From assembly GCA_018873245.2 (NCBI GenBank), contig JAEMBT020000008.1, positions 13,875,172 through 13,939,171 of the forward strand: a stretch of DNA of 64,000 nt. The letters run 5' to 3'. A model generated the notes under the pieces. It saw only the letters and a list, made by a program, of their open reading frames with translations, ran no database searches and was not told where the DNA came from. The position numbers were made by a program, and so were the translations under genes. Origin of the DNA: Archegozetes longisetosus (Eukaryota > Arthropoda > Arachnida > Sarcoptiformes > Trhypochthoniidae). Position 1 is the stretch's first letter, and each line of letters starts with the position of its first letter. Below are positions 1 through 13,426 of this stretch, one piece after another.

Positions 1-731
<731 letters not shown>

Positions 732-2141
732 GTTTGACTGCTTTTTGAAATGAGAAAAATTTAAAGACAAATTTAGAAAATTATCGAAATGTTCAGACAA
801 TTCGATGATTATTGGTTTGAATGAATGAGTTTCGTTGAGTCGTGACTTAATTCAGAATAGGAGGAAATCTTGACTAAAAATTCAATCTATAAATAATTCG
901 GTAAAACTTTAGTTTAATGGCTTTACAACTTTAAGTCATTTCCTACTAATTTGAAAACCGATTTGTTGGCATCTCTAACACTATTTTCTCAATACTATTG
1001 CTTTAGGGCTTCGTCTACTTAAATAAATAATTAATGCATAAAAGTTGATCTTCAAACCAATTAAACTCATTAACAATTTTTCAAATCTGATTTTTAATCA
1101 TATAAATGTTTATTGAATTTTAAAAAACGATTTCTTATGTTTAACTTGTGTTAACTTAAGGAATAAGAAGCGGAAACTTTTCTAATAATTCGAACTGAAG
1201 AGCAAAATATTAATAGAAGGCTAATACTTGTAGAAAATTTGAGACGTCCAACATATGCGAAAAGTCTACAAGTAGTAAAGCGATAAAAGTCTAGTATTAA
1301 GTAGTACTGAATGTTTTCAATGCGTCAAAATATTAAGCGCTTGAAAATTGAAGCCAAAATATATGAAGTGTTGAGTTAATCAAAATCTTAATTAAGAATA
1401 ATGTCATCATTTCCTCAACTTATGACTCTTTCAGTTATTCAATTATAAACTAATAAAACACTTGTCTTATCCAAAACCAAATCCAATGGAACTAATGATT
1501 CGTTTAATTTATATTAATATTAAGTTGTAATACCACTCAAATTATTTCTTCTTTTTTAACATAAGGTTTCGATCCTTCACAACATTTTATTTCATCCAAA
1601 AGTGAGTCATTATTTCTAATATTCTCTATTTGTTGGTCTTCTTATTAAGCTCTTGCTTCCCTTAATTTTGATTTTGTTTTTTCCTTATTTTTTAATTTTA
1701 TTTCAGATATTTTTGGTTTAGTTTTTCAGTCATTGCTTGAAATGAACGCCAAATGAATGCAAATGAAAGGCACAGAATAGAAGAATGAGAGAAGAAATCG
1801 ATAATAATTAGTAAAAGAACTGAAACGTGAAAAGACAATAACACAAAAGGCATATAAAAAGCTTAATTACTGTCATCTTCAAAATGAGATTTCTCTTAAC
1901 AAACATGACTAATTTTATGTTCAAAATGTTTACTCACAATACTCAATGTTTTCGAGTCTAAAAGACATCATTTCGTCGTAAATATCAGTCAAATTAAGTT
2001 TTGAATCAAAATTGGTATAAATATCGGAAGTCTACTACAATACTATAACAAGTGTACGAAACCAGAGCCTATACTTGACATAAGTGACTATTATAGCTGT
2101 AATAATCATAAAATTGTTTGAATCATACCATAACCGATGAT
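732..2141. other. Intergenic, divergent thiolase/aminopeptidase
   Basis: AT-rich spacer between two divergently transcribed genes; both promoters must lie here. I see no coding stretch, no clear TATA box at a sensible distance and no repeat. Confidence 0.6.
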
Positions 2142-5100
2142 ATGATGACAATACCAATGGCAGAGTTGGAGATCGATGACGTGGCGTTCCTGACGGGTGA
2201 CAGTAATGGTCACGAGAAGCAGTCATCGTGTAGAGGAATGTGTGGCCCAAAGTCACGTCATTCAAACAAATCACAGAATCTATTGAGTTGGCGAAAGACA
2301 CACATATTTACAGTTGGCTTCTGTTCATTATTTGTTATCATAACGATTGCCTTAATTATAGCCTTTATTTATCCGTTACATGACCGCTGCTTTTCGCCGA
2401 CTAACAGCAATGACAGCACAAAAGGCAATCAGGAGATGTCTTTGAGTACACTAAAGCTTGTTTCCACAAACGGAGAACCATTTCCATGGACTGACATTCG
2501 TTTGCCTCAATTCATTGTTCCCATTCGTTACGATCTATTTATGAGACCAAATATGACTACCTTTTATAATAAGGGAAGTGTTGATATTCTGTTGAAAGTC
2601 AATGAAAAAACAGACTTTTTAGTAATCCATATAAAAAAGCTCAATATAACTGAAATACTTATGACTACACTAAATGGTGCCAATATTTCTATCATCAAAC
2701 ATCTCGAATGCTTAGCACACGAACAATTATTCATAAAGCTTGACAACTTCTTGATTCCAAATCAAACCAACTATAGGCTGAGAATCAATTTTGAGAGGCA
2801 GCTCGAAGAACAGTTAGAAGGCTTTTACGTGAGTTCCTATTTAGACACAAACACTGGCCAAAAACGATACTTATTGACAACACATTTTGAGCCAACTTCT
2901 GCCCGCTCTGCGTTTCCATGTTTTGACGAGCCAGCCATGAAAGGTATTATAAGTCGAGTTAAATTCCAGCCAAAGTTGAAGACATAATGATTTGATGAAT
3001 ACTTTTCCACTCTTAGCCTCGTTTTCCATGAATATGGTTCATGAGCAACAATACGAAGCGTTATTCAATTCAGAACGAAAGGATAAAATTCCATTCAGTA
3101 GCGATGGGCTATTGATGTCTACTTTTGAAGAGACAGTTCCGATGTCGACATATCTGGTAGCGTTCATTGTTTGCGATTTCAATTCAATTTCAGCCCAAAC
3201 CAAAGAAGGAGTGCACGTTCGAGCAATAGTTCCAGGAGAGCAGTACTTGCAGGCAGAGTTCGCACTGCAATCTGCAACATCAATATTGAGCTATTTCCAA
3301 GAATTCTTCAATGTTACGTATCCGTTAACTAAGTTGGATTTAGTGGCAGTGCCTGACTTTGGAGCAGGTGCTATGGAAAATTGGGGTTTAATCACATTTA
3401 GAACTACAATGTTCATGTATAACGTTAATGAATCTAGTTCTGAAGCCAAAGAACAAGTCGCTATTGTTGTCGGTAAATCTAATGAAGACTTCGATTCAGT
3501 ATATTTTAGTTATTGTTTGTATTACTCTTTTTGAAGCTCACGAATTGGCGCATCAATGGTTTGGAAATCTAGTCACGATGAACTGGTGGAACGATCTCTG
3601 GCTTAACGAAGGTTTCGCTTCTTTTGCTGAAAATCTCGGAGTCAATTACATAAACCCTGAATGGTATGATCGATATCAAGTATTTGATTAGAACACGTAT
3701 TGAAATGATATGTTTTAGGAAAATGTTGGATCAATTTGTAATCTCTACGACTCAACAGGCAATGGCTTTAGACTCACTTCAAAGTTCACATCCTATAATG
3801 GCAGATGTGAAGAATCCGTCTGAAATTGAAGCGATCTTCGACGCAATCTCATACAAGAAGGTATATTTCCTAAGCATTCAGTAGTCTTTGAATGATAGCT
3901 AGAATTTTATAATTAAAGGGTGCATCACTCATTCGAATGCTTGAAAACTTCATGAGTACTGATAACTTGAGACTTGGGCTATCGAGATATTTGCGTAAAT
4001 ACCAATTCCGAACGGCTAGAACGCAAGACTTATGGCAATGTTTGTCTGAAGTAAATTAAATGCTAATGGATTGTACTGAGTTTGAAAGAAATACTAAATA
4101 TTGTTGTTTATGATTAGGTACCACAACCGAACTCAATTAATGTTTCTGCAATTATGGATACTTGGGTAATGCAAAAGGGATATCCAGTGATTACAGTCAA
4201 ACAGGATGGAAATCAGATAGTTCTGAACCAGCGCAGGTTTTTGTCTAGTCCTCCCAATTCTGATACAGCAGAAAAGTCAGACATCTCTCCATTTGGGTAT
4301 AAATGGATAATTCCGGTCACTTGGATCACTAGCAATAGTCCAGATTTGCCTCAACTGGTTTGGTTCAACACCACTGATATGTCTATTCCTTTGGATAAAT
4401 CAAATAAATGGCTTAAGCTGAATGTAAATCAAAGTGGTTTCTATCGAGTCAATTACGAGTCGTCGATTTGGAGCGCGTTAATTGAAACATTGAAGATTTC
4501 GAAGTATAATCGTCACATACTTTCGTCAACAGATCGGGCAAATCTGATCGATGACGCGTTCGCTTTGATGGAAATCGGACAAATGAATTATGAATTGACC
4601 ATGAATTTGACACTATATCTGGAAAACGGAGAACGGGATTACGTGCCATGGGAGACAGCACTCTATCATTTCGGCATCTTGGACACTCTTATGCTTCAGA
4701 ATCCATTATTACAGAAATACGTTTGCAAACTGATAGAGCCATTGGTAACAATATGGGGCTGGAAAGACCATTCGTTTGATTTGATGCTAGTGAGGAAATT
4801 GCGGGCTTTGCTGTTAAGAGCTGCCGTTTCTTATGGAGACCAGCAGTCGATTCAAGTGGCCAATCGTTATTTTCAGAGTTGGATGATTAACAATACGAAA
4901 ATTCCTGCAAATCTTCGTGAAGTTGTCTATAATACTGGAATCCAGTTCGGAGGAAAGCGTGAGTGGGACTTCTGTTGGGATAAATACTTTAAGTCTTCAG
5001 TTCCATCTGAGAAGAAACTTCTTTTGAAAGCACTCGGAGCCACAAGAAATACATGGCTTTTATCACAATATCTGAATAATTCTCTGGACAAAACGAAAAT

Positions 5101-5437
5101 CAAGACACAGGACACTGTTCACGTGATAACAGTAGTATCGAGAAATCCGATGGGCAGAGATATGGTGTGGAAGTTTGTGAGACAAAATTGGAACCAGATA
5201 ATAAGCCTGTTTGGTCAGGGCTCCTTCTACATAGACACTATCATAACAGAAACCACTTGGCATTTCATGACCCTTTTCGAATACAATGAAGTCGAAACCT
5301 TTTTCAAATCTGTTTCAGTCGGTTCTGGCGGTCAGTCTGTCAAACAAAGCTTAGAAAAGATTAGAGCCAACATTTATTGGAAGGATAACATTGAGAGTAA
5401 TGTGATTAAATGGTTAAACCAATTTAGTGATTCTTGA
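2142..5437 (+). CDS. Aminopeptidase N-like M1 metallopeptidase, type II membrane protein
   Basis: Six exons: 2142-2943, 3017-3472, 3537-3663, 3719-3860, 3919-4050, 4118-5437 (introns 55-73 bp, all GT-AG, frame kept), 992 residues, the usual length for the family. A cytosolic tail is followed by one hydrophobic anchor (about residues 58-80, [20 protein letters not shown]), then the ectodomain. The exopeptidase motif GAMEN is at 385-389. The zinc site HELAH (421-425) is followed 18 residues later by the third ligand Glu444 in WLNEGFAS, so all key residues are intact. The C-terminal ERAP1-like helical domain is complete. Such enzymes remove N-terminal residues from peptides at the cell surface, in arthropods often in gut. 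The ATG at 2142 is the first in frame after a stop at 2109; ATGs at 2145 and 2157 are alternatives. Several NxT/S sites fit glycosylation. Confidence 0.96.
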
Positions 5438-5480
5438 GTTGATTCTTGAGTTGACTCTTGAGCAATTCTTGAGCTGATTC
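5424..5480 (+). repeat. 12-bp tandem repeat spanning the aminopeptidase stop codon
   Basis: Imperfect copies of GATTCTTGAGTT run about four times from the last codons into the 3' UTR. The TGA stop is part of the first copy. Confidence 0.75.
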
Positions 5481-6581
5481 AAGTATCAACTCTTGTTAGA
5501 GTATAAGAATCGGTGCCAAAGTTTTGTTAATATTTGGCTTCGAATATTTGGGTTTTAATTGTTTTTGTGCTAATAAGACTATCCTTTCATATCATTTACA
5601 CTAAGGATAAATCAGACTCAGTAACAAATATTAACCGACAGTATTAACGATTAACCTCAATATTTAACTTGAAATCATAGTTTAAGCAATTTTATAAGTA
5701 ATTTTATGCAAATTTAATATTAATCGATCGATAACTTCTAGTTATTCGTAATATTTTCGTAAGAGTTTTAAATCAAGTTAAAATTGCATTTAATCGTACA
5801 GTTAAGCCTCTATAACTCGAGTACGCAGTTAAGTGGTTTTTAAAAAACAATAAGAAATAAGCCTTGATTTTCTATGGATTTATTTAGTCTGTTTTTCAAA
5901 GTCACTTAACTGTGTATGAGAGTTAGGTTTTACTGTATTTGCAAGTCTACGCTTTTTCAAACTAAAAGTCATTTCAAGTACAATAATACTCGAAATTATG
6001 ATCAACGAAACTAATTCTAGTCCTAACTTTCAACGCTTTCAATTCTATTATAGTTTATTATTTACTTTATTATAAGAGTTTAAACTTTATCTTACAATAA
6101 GTTTATAAATGTTGTGATTATTGACAATAAAGTTGTGAATTTGTTCAACATTTGAATTGTCTTTTTAATATCTAAATATTTAAAATTAATAGATATTTAA
6201 CAGTTGTAAATGACCTAAAATTTTATTTATAGTTATAATCAGTATTTTAACTTTCACATTATGTTTTAATGTCTAACACTTAAGAAAAATAAAGCTATAA
6301 TAAATCTTTAAAATTTGTGGCACTTTCAATGAACATTCAAATTTATAGATATTTTTATCTAAAATATTTTTCTAACTTTCAATTCAGTCTGAATCATATC
6401 ATCTAAAATGAAAACTAGTCCTACAAAAATAATACTTTGAACTTGTTTCTATATCAATATCGAGGTGTTAAAAATACAAGTCGATAATAAAAAAGCTTTG
6501 AATCGACCGTGTTAACACCAAAACAGATCGATGGAAAAAAGTATGAGATTTGATTGAAGTACAGCTTTAGACAAGAGATAA
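5438..6581. other. Convergent 3' region, aminopeptidase/mucolipin
   Basis: Non-coding sequence between two convergent genes. It holds the tandem repeat at the aminopeptidase stop, a small MITE (5799-5935), and plus-strand AATAAA-like signals near 6127 and 6288 that are far from the stop codon. Nothing else is recognised. Confidence 0.6.
5799..5935. mobile_element. Small pogo/Tigger-like MITE with TA flanks
   Basis: A 137-bp segment with inverted ends: CAGTTAAGCCT at the left and, read on the other strand, CAGTAAAACCT at the right. Further inside, CAGTTAAGTG recurs on both arms. TA dinucleotides flank both ends (5797-5798 and 5936-5937), as for Tc1/mariner-pogo elements. Non-coding, in the 3' flank of the aminopeptidase gene. 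The family assignment rests on the CAGT-type ends and is tentative. Confidence 0.6.
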
Positions 6582-8610
6582 TCAATGGATGCGATGAAAG
6601 GTAGAAAGTATGAATCGTCTCAAGTTATTGTAGCCATTGATGATTTTTTGGCGAAGAGTAGGTCTGCTTTCTTCATCTTCTAGATAACTGGCTAGACTAT
6701 CTTCACATTCAGATGTAAACTTTTGTAAATCACTTAATGGAAAGCCGCTCTGATAATATTCTTTTATCGTCTCGTATGAGTCCATAATTATAGCAATGAA
6801 TAAACTGAGGACTACGTAAATAAAAAGAATTATAAACCCATAGAGGTATAGCCGACTGAACCACCAAATTAAAAGTGAGTTGGTGTCAGTGATAGCAAAA
6901 GTGGCAAATAAGTCGTCGCCATTCATAAGCGCGAAAAGACATTCAGAAGTTCGTGATATCGTTCTGAATTTGAAATGATAGGGCCCTAAGACGACCCAAC
7001 CACAAAAGCAAAATCCACTAGAAAATAAGTATAAGCAATTTACTAAACCTTACGTTAACAATGAATAACATGAGAGACAAACCTGTATAATATGAGAGCA
7101 CATAATAAAAATCTCAAAACATGAGGTAGTGCATGTTTCAGAGTAACAATTAAGATGTTGTATTTGTGGAAAAATCCTAAATATCTCAATAATCCGCACC
7201 AAACCAACAAATTTCCGATTCCGAGCAATAATGAACAGTAATTGTAATGAAATCCATGCAAAGAGTTACGCGCCATAACTATTCTGACTATAGAACCAGA
7301 TATTATTAAAGCGTCGTTCAATAAAATCATTAAAATCCATCCATCAACGAATTGAAGCTTGTCTTGAAATGAAAGATCTTTTCCGAAATGCTTACGAAAA
7401 AAATAAACTGTTTTATGCCTCAATTTTTGTCCACGAAATATAGATCGAAGGCATAGAAATGCTGATAATGAACATAAAAGCATAACAACCCAATTAAGGA
7501 TTTGTCTTTCAATATGAGTCTGTTCTTCATTGTCTGTTAGATTGCCGTCACACTCGTGTCTTTTGTTAACTATTGAAAGTGACATTAATATTTGCCCCGA
7601 ATGCTCAGAATTATCGTATAGAATGTTCACATTAAGATCATAACATTCTGGGGCGTTATATGTCGACAAAGAATTCAAGTAAATTGTTCGCAACGGAATT
7701 TCTACCCCTATTGAAACGAGTCGTCCGAAATTCATTTCAAACTTTTTCTCGTCGATGAACTGTTTGAACGAGAATTGGTTCCACCTCTCATCTCCTGGTG
7801 GATATGTATTGTTAATACCAATACAACTCAAAGTCACTCTATTGTCAATGTGGTAATAGTAATCTGATGGCTTCAGAGTCGCTTTTGAGTACGACTTCAG
7901 GCAAACTTTGAACACAGACATCGGCAAAAGAGTAGAGTTAGGTGTTTGATAACCGAACGAACCAACACTGATTTGAGATATATTTGCGAATTGATGTATA
8001 GAATAATCAATAGAAACGAAGACTTGCTCTTTATCATAGACAGCATAAGGACCTGCACCAGGAGGGTATGTCATAACTTCACGGATCGGATCCCAACCCA
8101 ATAGAAACAATTGGCGCAAAGATGTGACCTTTGATGAGAGATAAAAGAGGTTAAAGACTTATCTATAAATAAAGTATTGATTTATACCATATTTGCCTCC
8201 AATGTTAAATAGTTTGACATATCTATACCAAATATTATTAACTGAATTGTCACAAATACTATTTTGATCACTTGTAAACCTAACTTCCACGGAAGCCGCC
8301 CTTTTGCCCTCCATTTATCAATTGGTGACATGAAGTAATACTTCAGTGAACGCCTCAATCGGTCACGAGATCGACTCAATGACAGCGGCTCTGAAGCCTG
8401 AGGGAGTGATTCCAACTGACGGACTGAAGTTTCAGTTTCTGATGAAAGCGTTTGCACGTCGTTTTGATCACAATTAACACATTTATCAATAACATGAATG
8501 TCGTCGTCAGAAGAATTATCATCGTTGTCGATATTGTCGAAAATGTGTTGACTATCGGAATGAGCTCTTCTTCTACCGACGACTGCATGTACGTTTTCTA
8601 CTACTGACAT
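6582..8610 (-). CDS. Trpml: Mucolipin (TRPML) endolysosomal cation channel
   Basis: Three exons on the minus strand: 8188-8610, 7083-8128, 6582-7017 (introns 59 and 65 bp), 634 residues. The acidic/Ser-rich cytosolic N-terminus leads into the conserved [18 protein letters not shown] block and transmembrane segment 1. The large luminal loop has the conserved cysteines (VCLKSY, LSCIG, PECYD, HECDG) that form disulfides in mucolipins. A six-segment channel domain follows. The pore helix/selectivity filter reads [12 protein letters not shown], with NGDD at 522-525, as in TRPML family members. TRPML channels release Ca2+, Fe2+ and other cations from late endosomes and lysosomes and respond to PI(3,5)P2. 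The C-terminal tail is short and lacks an obvious cysteine-rich palmitoylation cluster. No truncation is seen. The start at 8610 is the first ATG before the conserved region. Confidence 0.96.
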
Positions 8611-9073
8611 TTTGTGATCACTTTCTTATACTTAATAGTTTGACACTAACAACAATTGATTGTTTTGAACGCCTTATCACTTCATATTTGATATAAACAG
8701 CTGCGACTAAACGTTAGTGCATTTCAAAAGTGATTATTTCTCACTAAGACTTGCGCAATACATGTTTTATACATGTTTTTACGTTCACATTGTTTTGAGT
8801 ATTAACGTTTCGTATTTAATGCTCTATAAATAATAAAACAAATTTTATTCTACTCATCAGTAGTCTATTGAAATATGCGATAAAACTGCTAAACATTTGA
8901 AAATATTAGCAAATAAACCGTAATTTATTATTATAATATTTTATGGCATTTTTATAGTACTTATGAATCGATTGTTTCATTACTCGTCACCTGAACATAT
9001 TTGACAAATATTTTAAGAAAAGTCAATTAGAATTGAAGGAAAACGAGATTCAATTGAGAATAAGAGATCGAAA
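8611..9073. promoter_or_regulatory. Shared divergent promoter region, mucolipin/SLC35C1
   Basis: 463 bp separate the two start codons of the divergent genes, so both promoters are probably within it. The sequence is AT-rich, with no clear TATA box and no repeats. Confidence 0.5.
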
Positions 9074-10108
9074 ATGTCGACAGTAGAGAAGGAGAAACCA
9101 TTAATGCAGAAATACATGGAAGTGGTCGTTGTAGTGGCCATGTATTGGATTATCTCAATATCGATGGTTTTTGTCAACAAATTCATACTAAGTGATCCAT
9201 CGGTTCATTTGAATGCACCACTTTTTGTCACTTTTTATCAGTGCATTATCTCATCGATTATATGTCTGGTAATGAGTTTGTTGTCTCATATAAATCCTCG
9301 TGTTTTCACATTCCCAGCAATTAATTTACGTTTAGCTACAATGAGAAGTATTTTGCCGCTTTCCATCATGTTTGTGGCAATGATAACATTCAACAATTTG
9401 TGTCTGAAATACGTTGGGGTGGCCTTCTATTTCGTGGGTCGATCGCTGACCACAGTCTTCAACGTTCTACTGACTTACATAATACTTGGACAAAAGACTT
9501 CAATACAGGCAATCACTTGTTGTGCAGTTATCATATTTGGCTTCTTCTTAGGTGTAGATCAAGAGAAAGTAGGCGGATCTCTGTCTATAATCGGTGTCTT
9601 GTTTGGAGTGTTGGCGAGTCTATTCGTTTGTCTTAATTCAATTTATACGAAAAGTGTTTTACCCGCTGTTAATAACAGTATTTGGTTATTGACTTTCTAT
9701 AACAACATAAATGCAATCTTAATATTTCTACCATTGATTGTAGTAACCGGTGAATTACACGAAATATTTAATTATTCCCGATTAAATGACCTGACCTTTT
9801 GGAATCTGATGACCTTGAGTGGAATTTTTGGTTTTTTAATCGCATACGTAACTGGTCTTCAAATTAAGGTGACGTCTCCGTTAACGCACAACATTAGCGG
9901 TACAGCAAAAGCGTGCGCCCAAACTGTTTTAGCAACCTTTTGGTACAACGAACACAAGTCTGTCATGTGGTGGTTCAGCAATTTTTTGGTATTATTCGGC
10001 TCTGCAGCTTATACTAGAATCAAACAAATCGAAATGAAAAAGACTCACGAAGAAAAAGTTGCTGTCATTGATGGCGACAAAGAAAAACTTCTAAAAGACA
10101 GCGTTTAG
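9074..10108 (+). CDS. Slc35c1: GDP-fucose transporter (SLC35C1/Gfr type)
   Basis: Single-exon gene, 344 residues, with about ten hydrophobic segments spread over the whole length, as in the nucleotide-sugar transporter family. Family-specific blocks include VFVNKFILSD near the N-terminus, FNNLCLKYVGVAFYFVGRSL and SPLTHNISGTAKACAQTVLA. These match SLC35C1, mutated in human leukocyte adhesion deficiency II, and Drosophila nac. The protein imports GDP-fucose into the Golgi in exchange for GMP for protein fucosylation. The C-terminus is short, charged and Lys-rich. The ATG at 9074 follows a stop-rich leader. The gene is convergent with RBBP4 (270 bp between stop codons). Lack of introns contrasts with its neighbours. 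Confidence 0.96.
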   Translation: MSTVEKEKPLMQKYMEVVVVVAMYWIISISMVFVNKFILSDPSVHLNAPLFVTFYQCIISSIICLVMSLLSHINPRVFTFPAINLRLATMRSILPLSIMFVAMITFNNLCLKYVGVAFYFVGRSLTTVFNVLLTYIILGQKTSIQAITCCAVIIFGFFLGVDQEKVGGSLSIIGVLFGVLASLFVCLNSIYTKSVLPAVNNSIWLLTFYNNINAILIFLPLIVVTGELHEIFNYSRLNDLTFWNLMTLSGIFGFLIAYVTGLQIKVTSPLTHNISGTAKACAQTVLATFWYNEHKSVMWWFSNFLVLFGSAAYTRIKQIEMKKTHEEKVAVIDGDKEKLLKDSV

Positions 10109-10230
10109 TATTATATAATTTTTATATAATTTCAAAATTTTCATCTAGTCGTAAATTAAAACTATAAATGATATTTTATTGAATTTCGATGATTTTTAAA
10201 CAGAACATTGTATCCAAAATTTTGGACAAA

Positions 10231-10236
10231 AATAAA
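10231..10236 (+). terminator. Polyadenylation signal AATAAA for SLC35C1
   Basis: Canonical AATAAA about 120 bp after the stop codon, in an A-rich stretch. Confidence 0.6.
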
Positions 10237-10377
10237 AAAAATTATAATTAAGAAAATTGATTTAGTAATTATGATAGTTTGAAAAGCAGAGAAACAAATA
10301 TCTTAATCCTTATCCTAATTTGATTGAAGAATAAGAAGCCATGTAATGTTAAATAAAAAAGGTAGTAATAAATGAAA

Positions 10378-11778
<1,401 letters not shown>

Positions 11779-12249
11779 TTGGAGTGATTAGCGGCAAATA
11801 AATAAGGTTAATGAGTGATTAAAATGGTTAATTAGCTGATTGACAAAAGAGTTTGAGAAAAAGTGCCGCTCAATTGTGATGGCGTTCAACACTATAACGT
11901 GACATCTATTGACAATCATGTTATATATAAACATGTGTTTTGAGCGCCCAGTTCAAACTTTCTTTCCAAATATTGTGTATCTGACGAATAAGTGGAATAG
12001 AGGTCTAATAAAGATTAATTGAGATGCGATTGAGGCGACATAGCAAGCACTGAATGTATGAATAATAATCTGCACTATTCAAATATATTATTTTATTTAT
12101 CACAGACTCAGATAATATGATTATTACAATAATTATGCTAATTCAAAACAATATAAATAATCTTATCTTTTATCCAGAATCTATTTTATTCACATCTCTA
12201 ATGCATTTAGCACAAAAAGATTCACTTTTTTCAAATGATTTAGTAATTA
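11779..12249. other. Intergenic, upstream of RBBP4
   Basis: AT-rich, with no coding signal. It contains the RBBP4 promoter and marks the change from compact host genes to the transposon island. Confidence 0.55.
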
Positions 12250-13085
12250 AATTTTTAAATTGAAGTTATGTCTTGATAGGACTTTTTGAATTGTGCCCAT
12301 ACACACTTTATGCAATCGAACTGACAATGATAAGAGGGCAACCGTAAAGGCACGTGTCCAAAACTTCTAATGACTTCATTAACTTTGAAATATTTGTCTA
12401 AAGTATTTTAATTTTAAAAATTCTTGTTTATTCAAATTATTATTAAAATTAATATTAAGTTATTAAATTTCAACCAATTTCCAAATTGTATTTTTATTTG
12501 AATTTTGCACCAGGAAGTTTGATTTGACGTGAATGCGTGGGTGCATCATCAAGTACGACGATTGATTTTAGAGTAAGTTGTGGCAAAAGTCTTGCTTTGA
12601 GGTAATTTTTGAAGATTTCGATATTTATTTCAGAACTAATTGATACAAATAATGATCTTTCAGCGAATCCATTATTCGAAATAAAATGAACTGTTGAACA
12701 TCTTGTCCCTTTACCAATTGTCATTTCAAATCTAATTTTCCAAATTATTCAGACTACAATTTTTTTAATTGACGTAGTTTTGTGAATAAAAGTCTCATCC
12801 AAAAATATCAATTTGGTAGGAGTCGGATTTTTCAAGATTTCTTTTTTCAATTAAATATCTTTCTTTTAATTCTATTTTCATTTTTATTAATTAAATCATT
12901 TCTTAATTTTTCTTGTGCATTAACGTATTTGTACCCTATTTTCAGGATAGTCTAAAAATGCTGCACGAGAGCATTTTTAAAATGAGAGGTTTGAATCAAT
13001 TTATGCAGATTCGTTAACGTCATTTATGGATGGATACAGTTTGTTTTCATTATATTCATTAATAATTGAATCAATTTCATTAAAA
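12250..13085 (-). pseudogene. Decayed Tc1/mariner-IS630-like (DDE_3) transposase
   Basis: Minus-strand coding fossil spread over several frames. In order one can read the N-terminal block (NENKLYPSINDVNES), ILKIGYKYVN, then FLDETFIHK with the first catalytic Asp, GKGTRCSTVHFISNNGF, KSIVVLDDAPTHS with the second Asp, and near 12330 RLPSYHCQFDCIKCVWAQ. In relatives the last block reads LPPYHCxLNPIExIW, where E is the third catalytic acid; here it is replaced by Lys. There are in-frame stops and at least two frame changes, so the enzyme is dead. The longest open piece is 12494-12724. I could not find terminal inverted repeats or a TA duplication with confidence. Confidence 0.8.
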
Positions 13086-13426
13086 TCTTAATTTTTAAAG
13101 TTATATTTTGGTTTTCAGGGGAATTACAGCCATTACCATTGTATTAATCAAAGTTACCGTGTGAAACCTTACATTTTTTAAAACATTTCCTGTTGGAAAA
13201 TCGATGGAATACTGTTTTTCATTCTTAAGGACGTTAGATATCTTCGTCAGAAATGTAATTATATTAATATTCAACTCTAAATTTATCAACATTATTTGAA
13301 AAATTATCGAAATGAATTGGCAAAAGTTTCACAATTGTTGATAATATACAAAGTGAGTTTTATCATGTAATAATTATTAAAAATTATAGATGACTTGTTA
13401 CATTCTCTTAAAGTTAATCTGATAAT
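13086..13426. other. Spacer between Tc1 fossil and NB-ARC gene
   Basis: AT-rich, with no recognised content. A short minus-strand open frame here (13101-13292) looks like chance. Confidence 0.4.

Noticed and set aside
2118-2141. Upstream TTG start for the aminopeptidase
   Set aside because: Non-ATG; the ATG at 2142 in the same frame is the ordinary choice.
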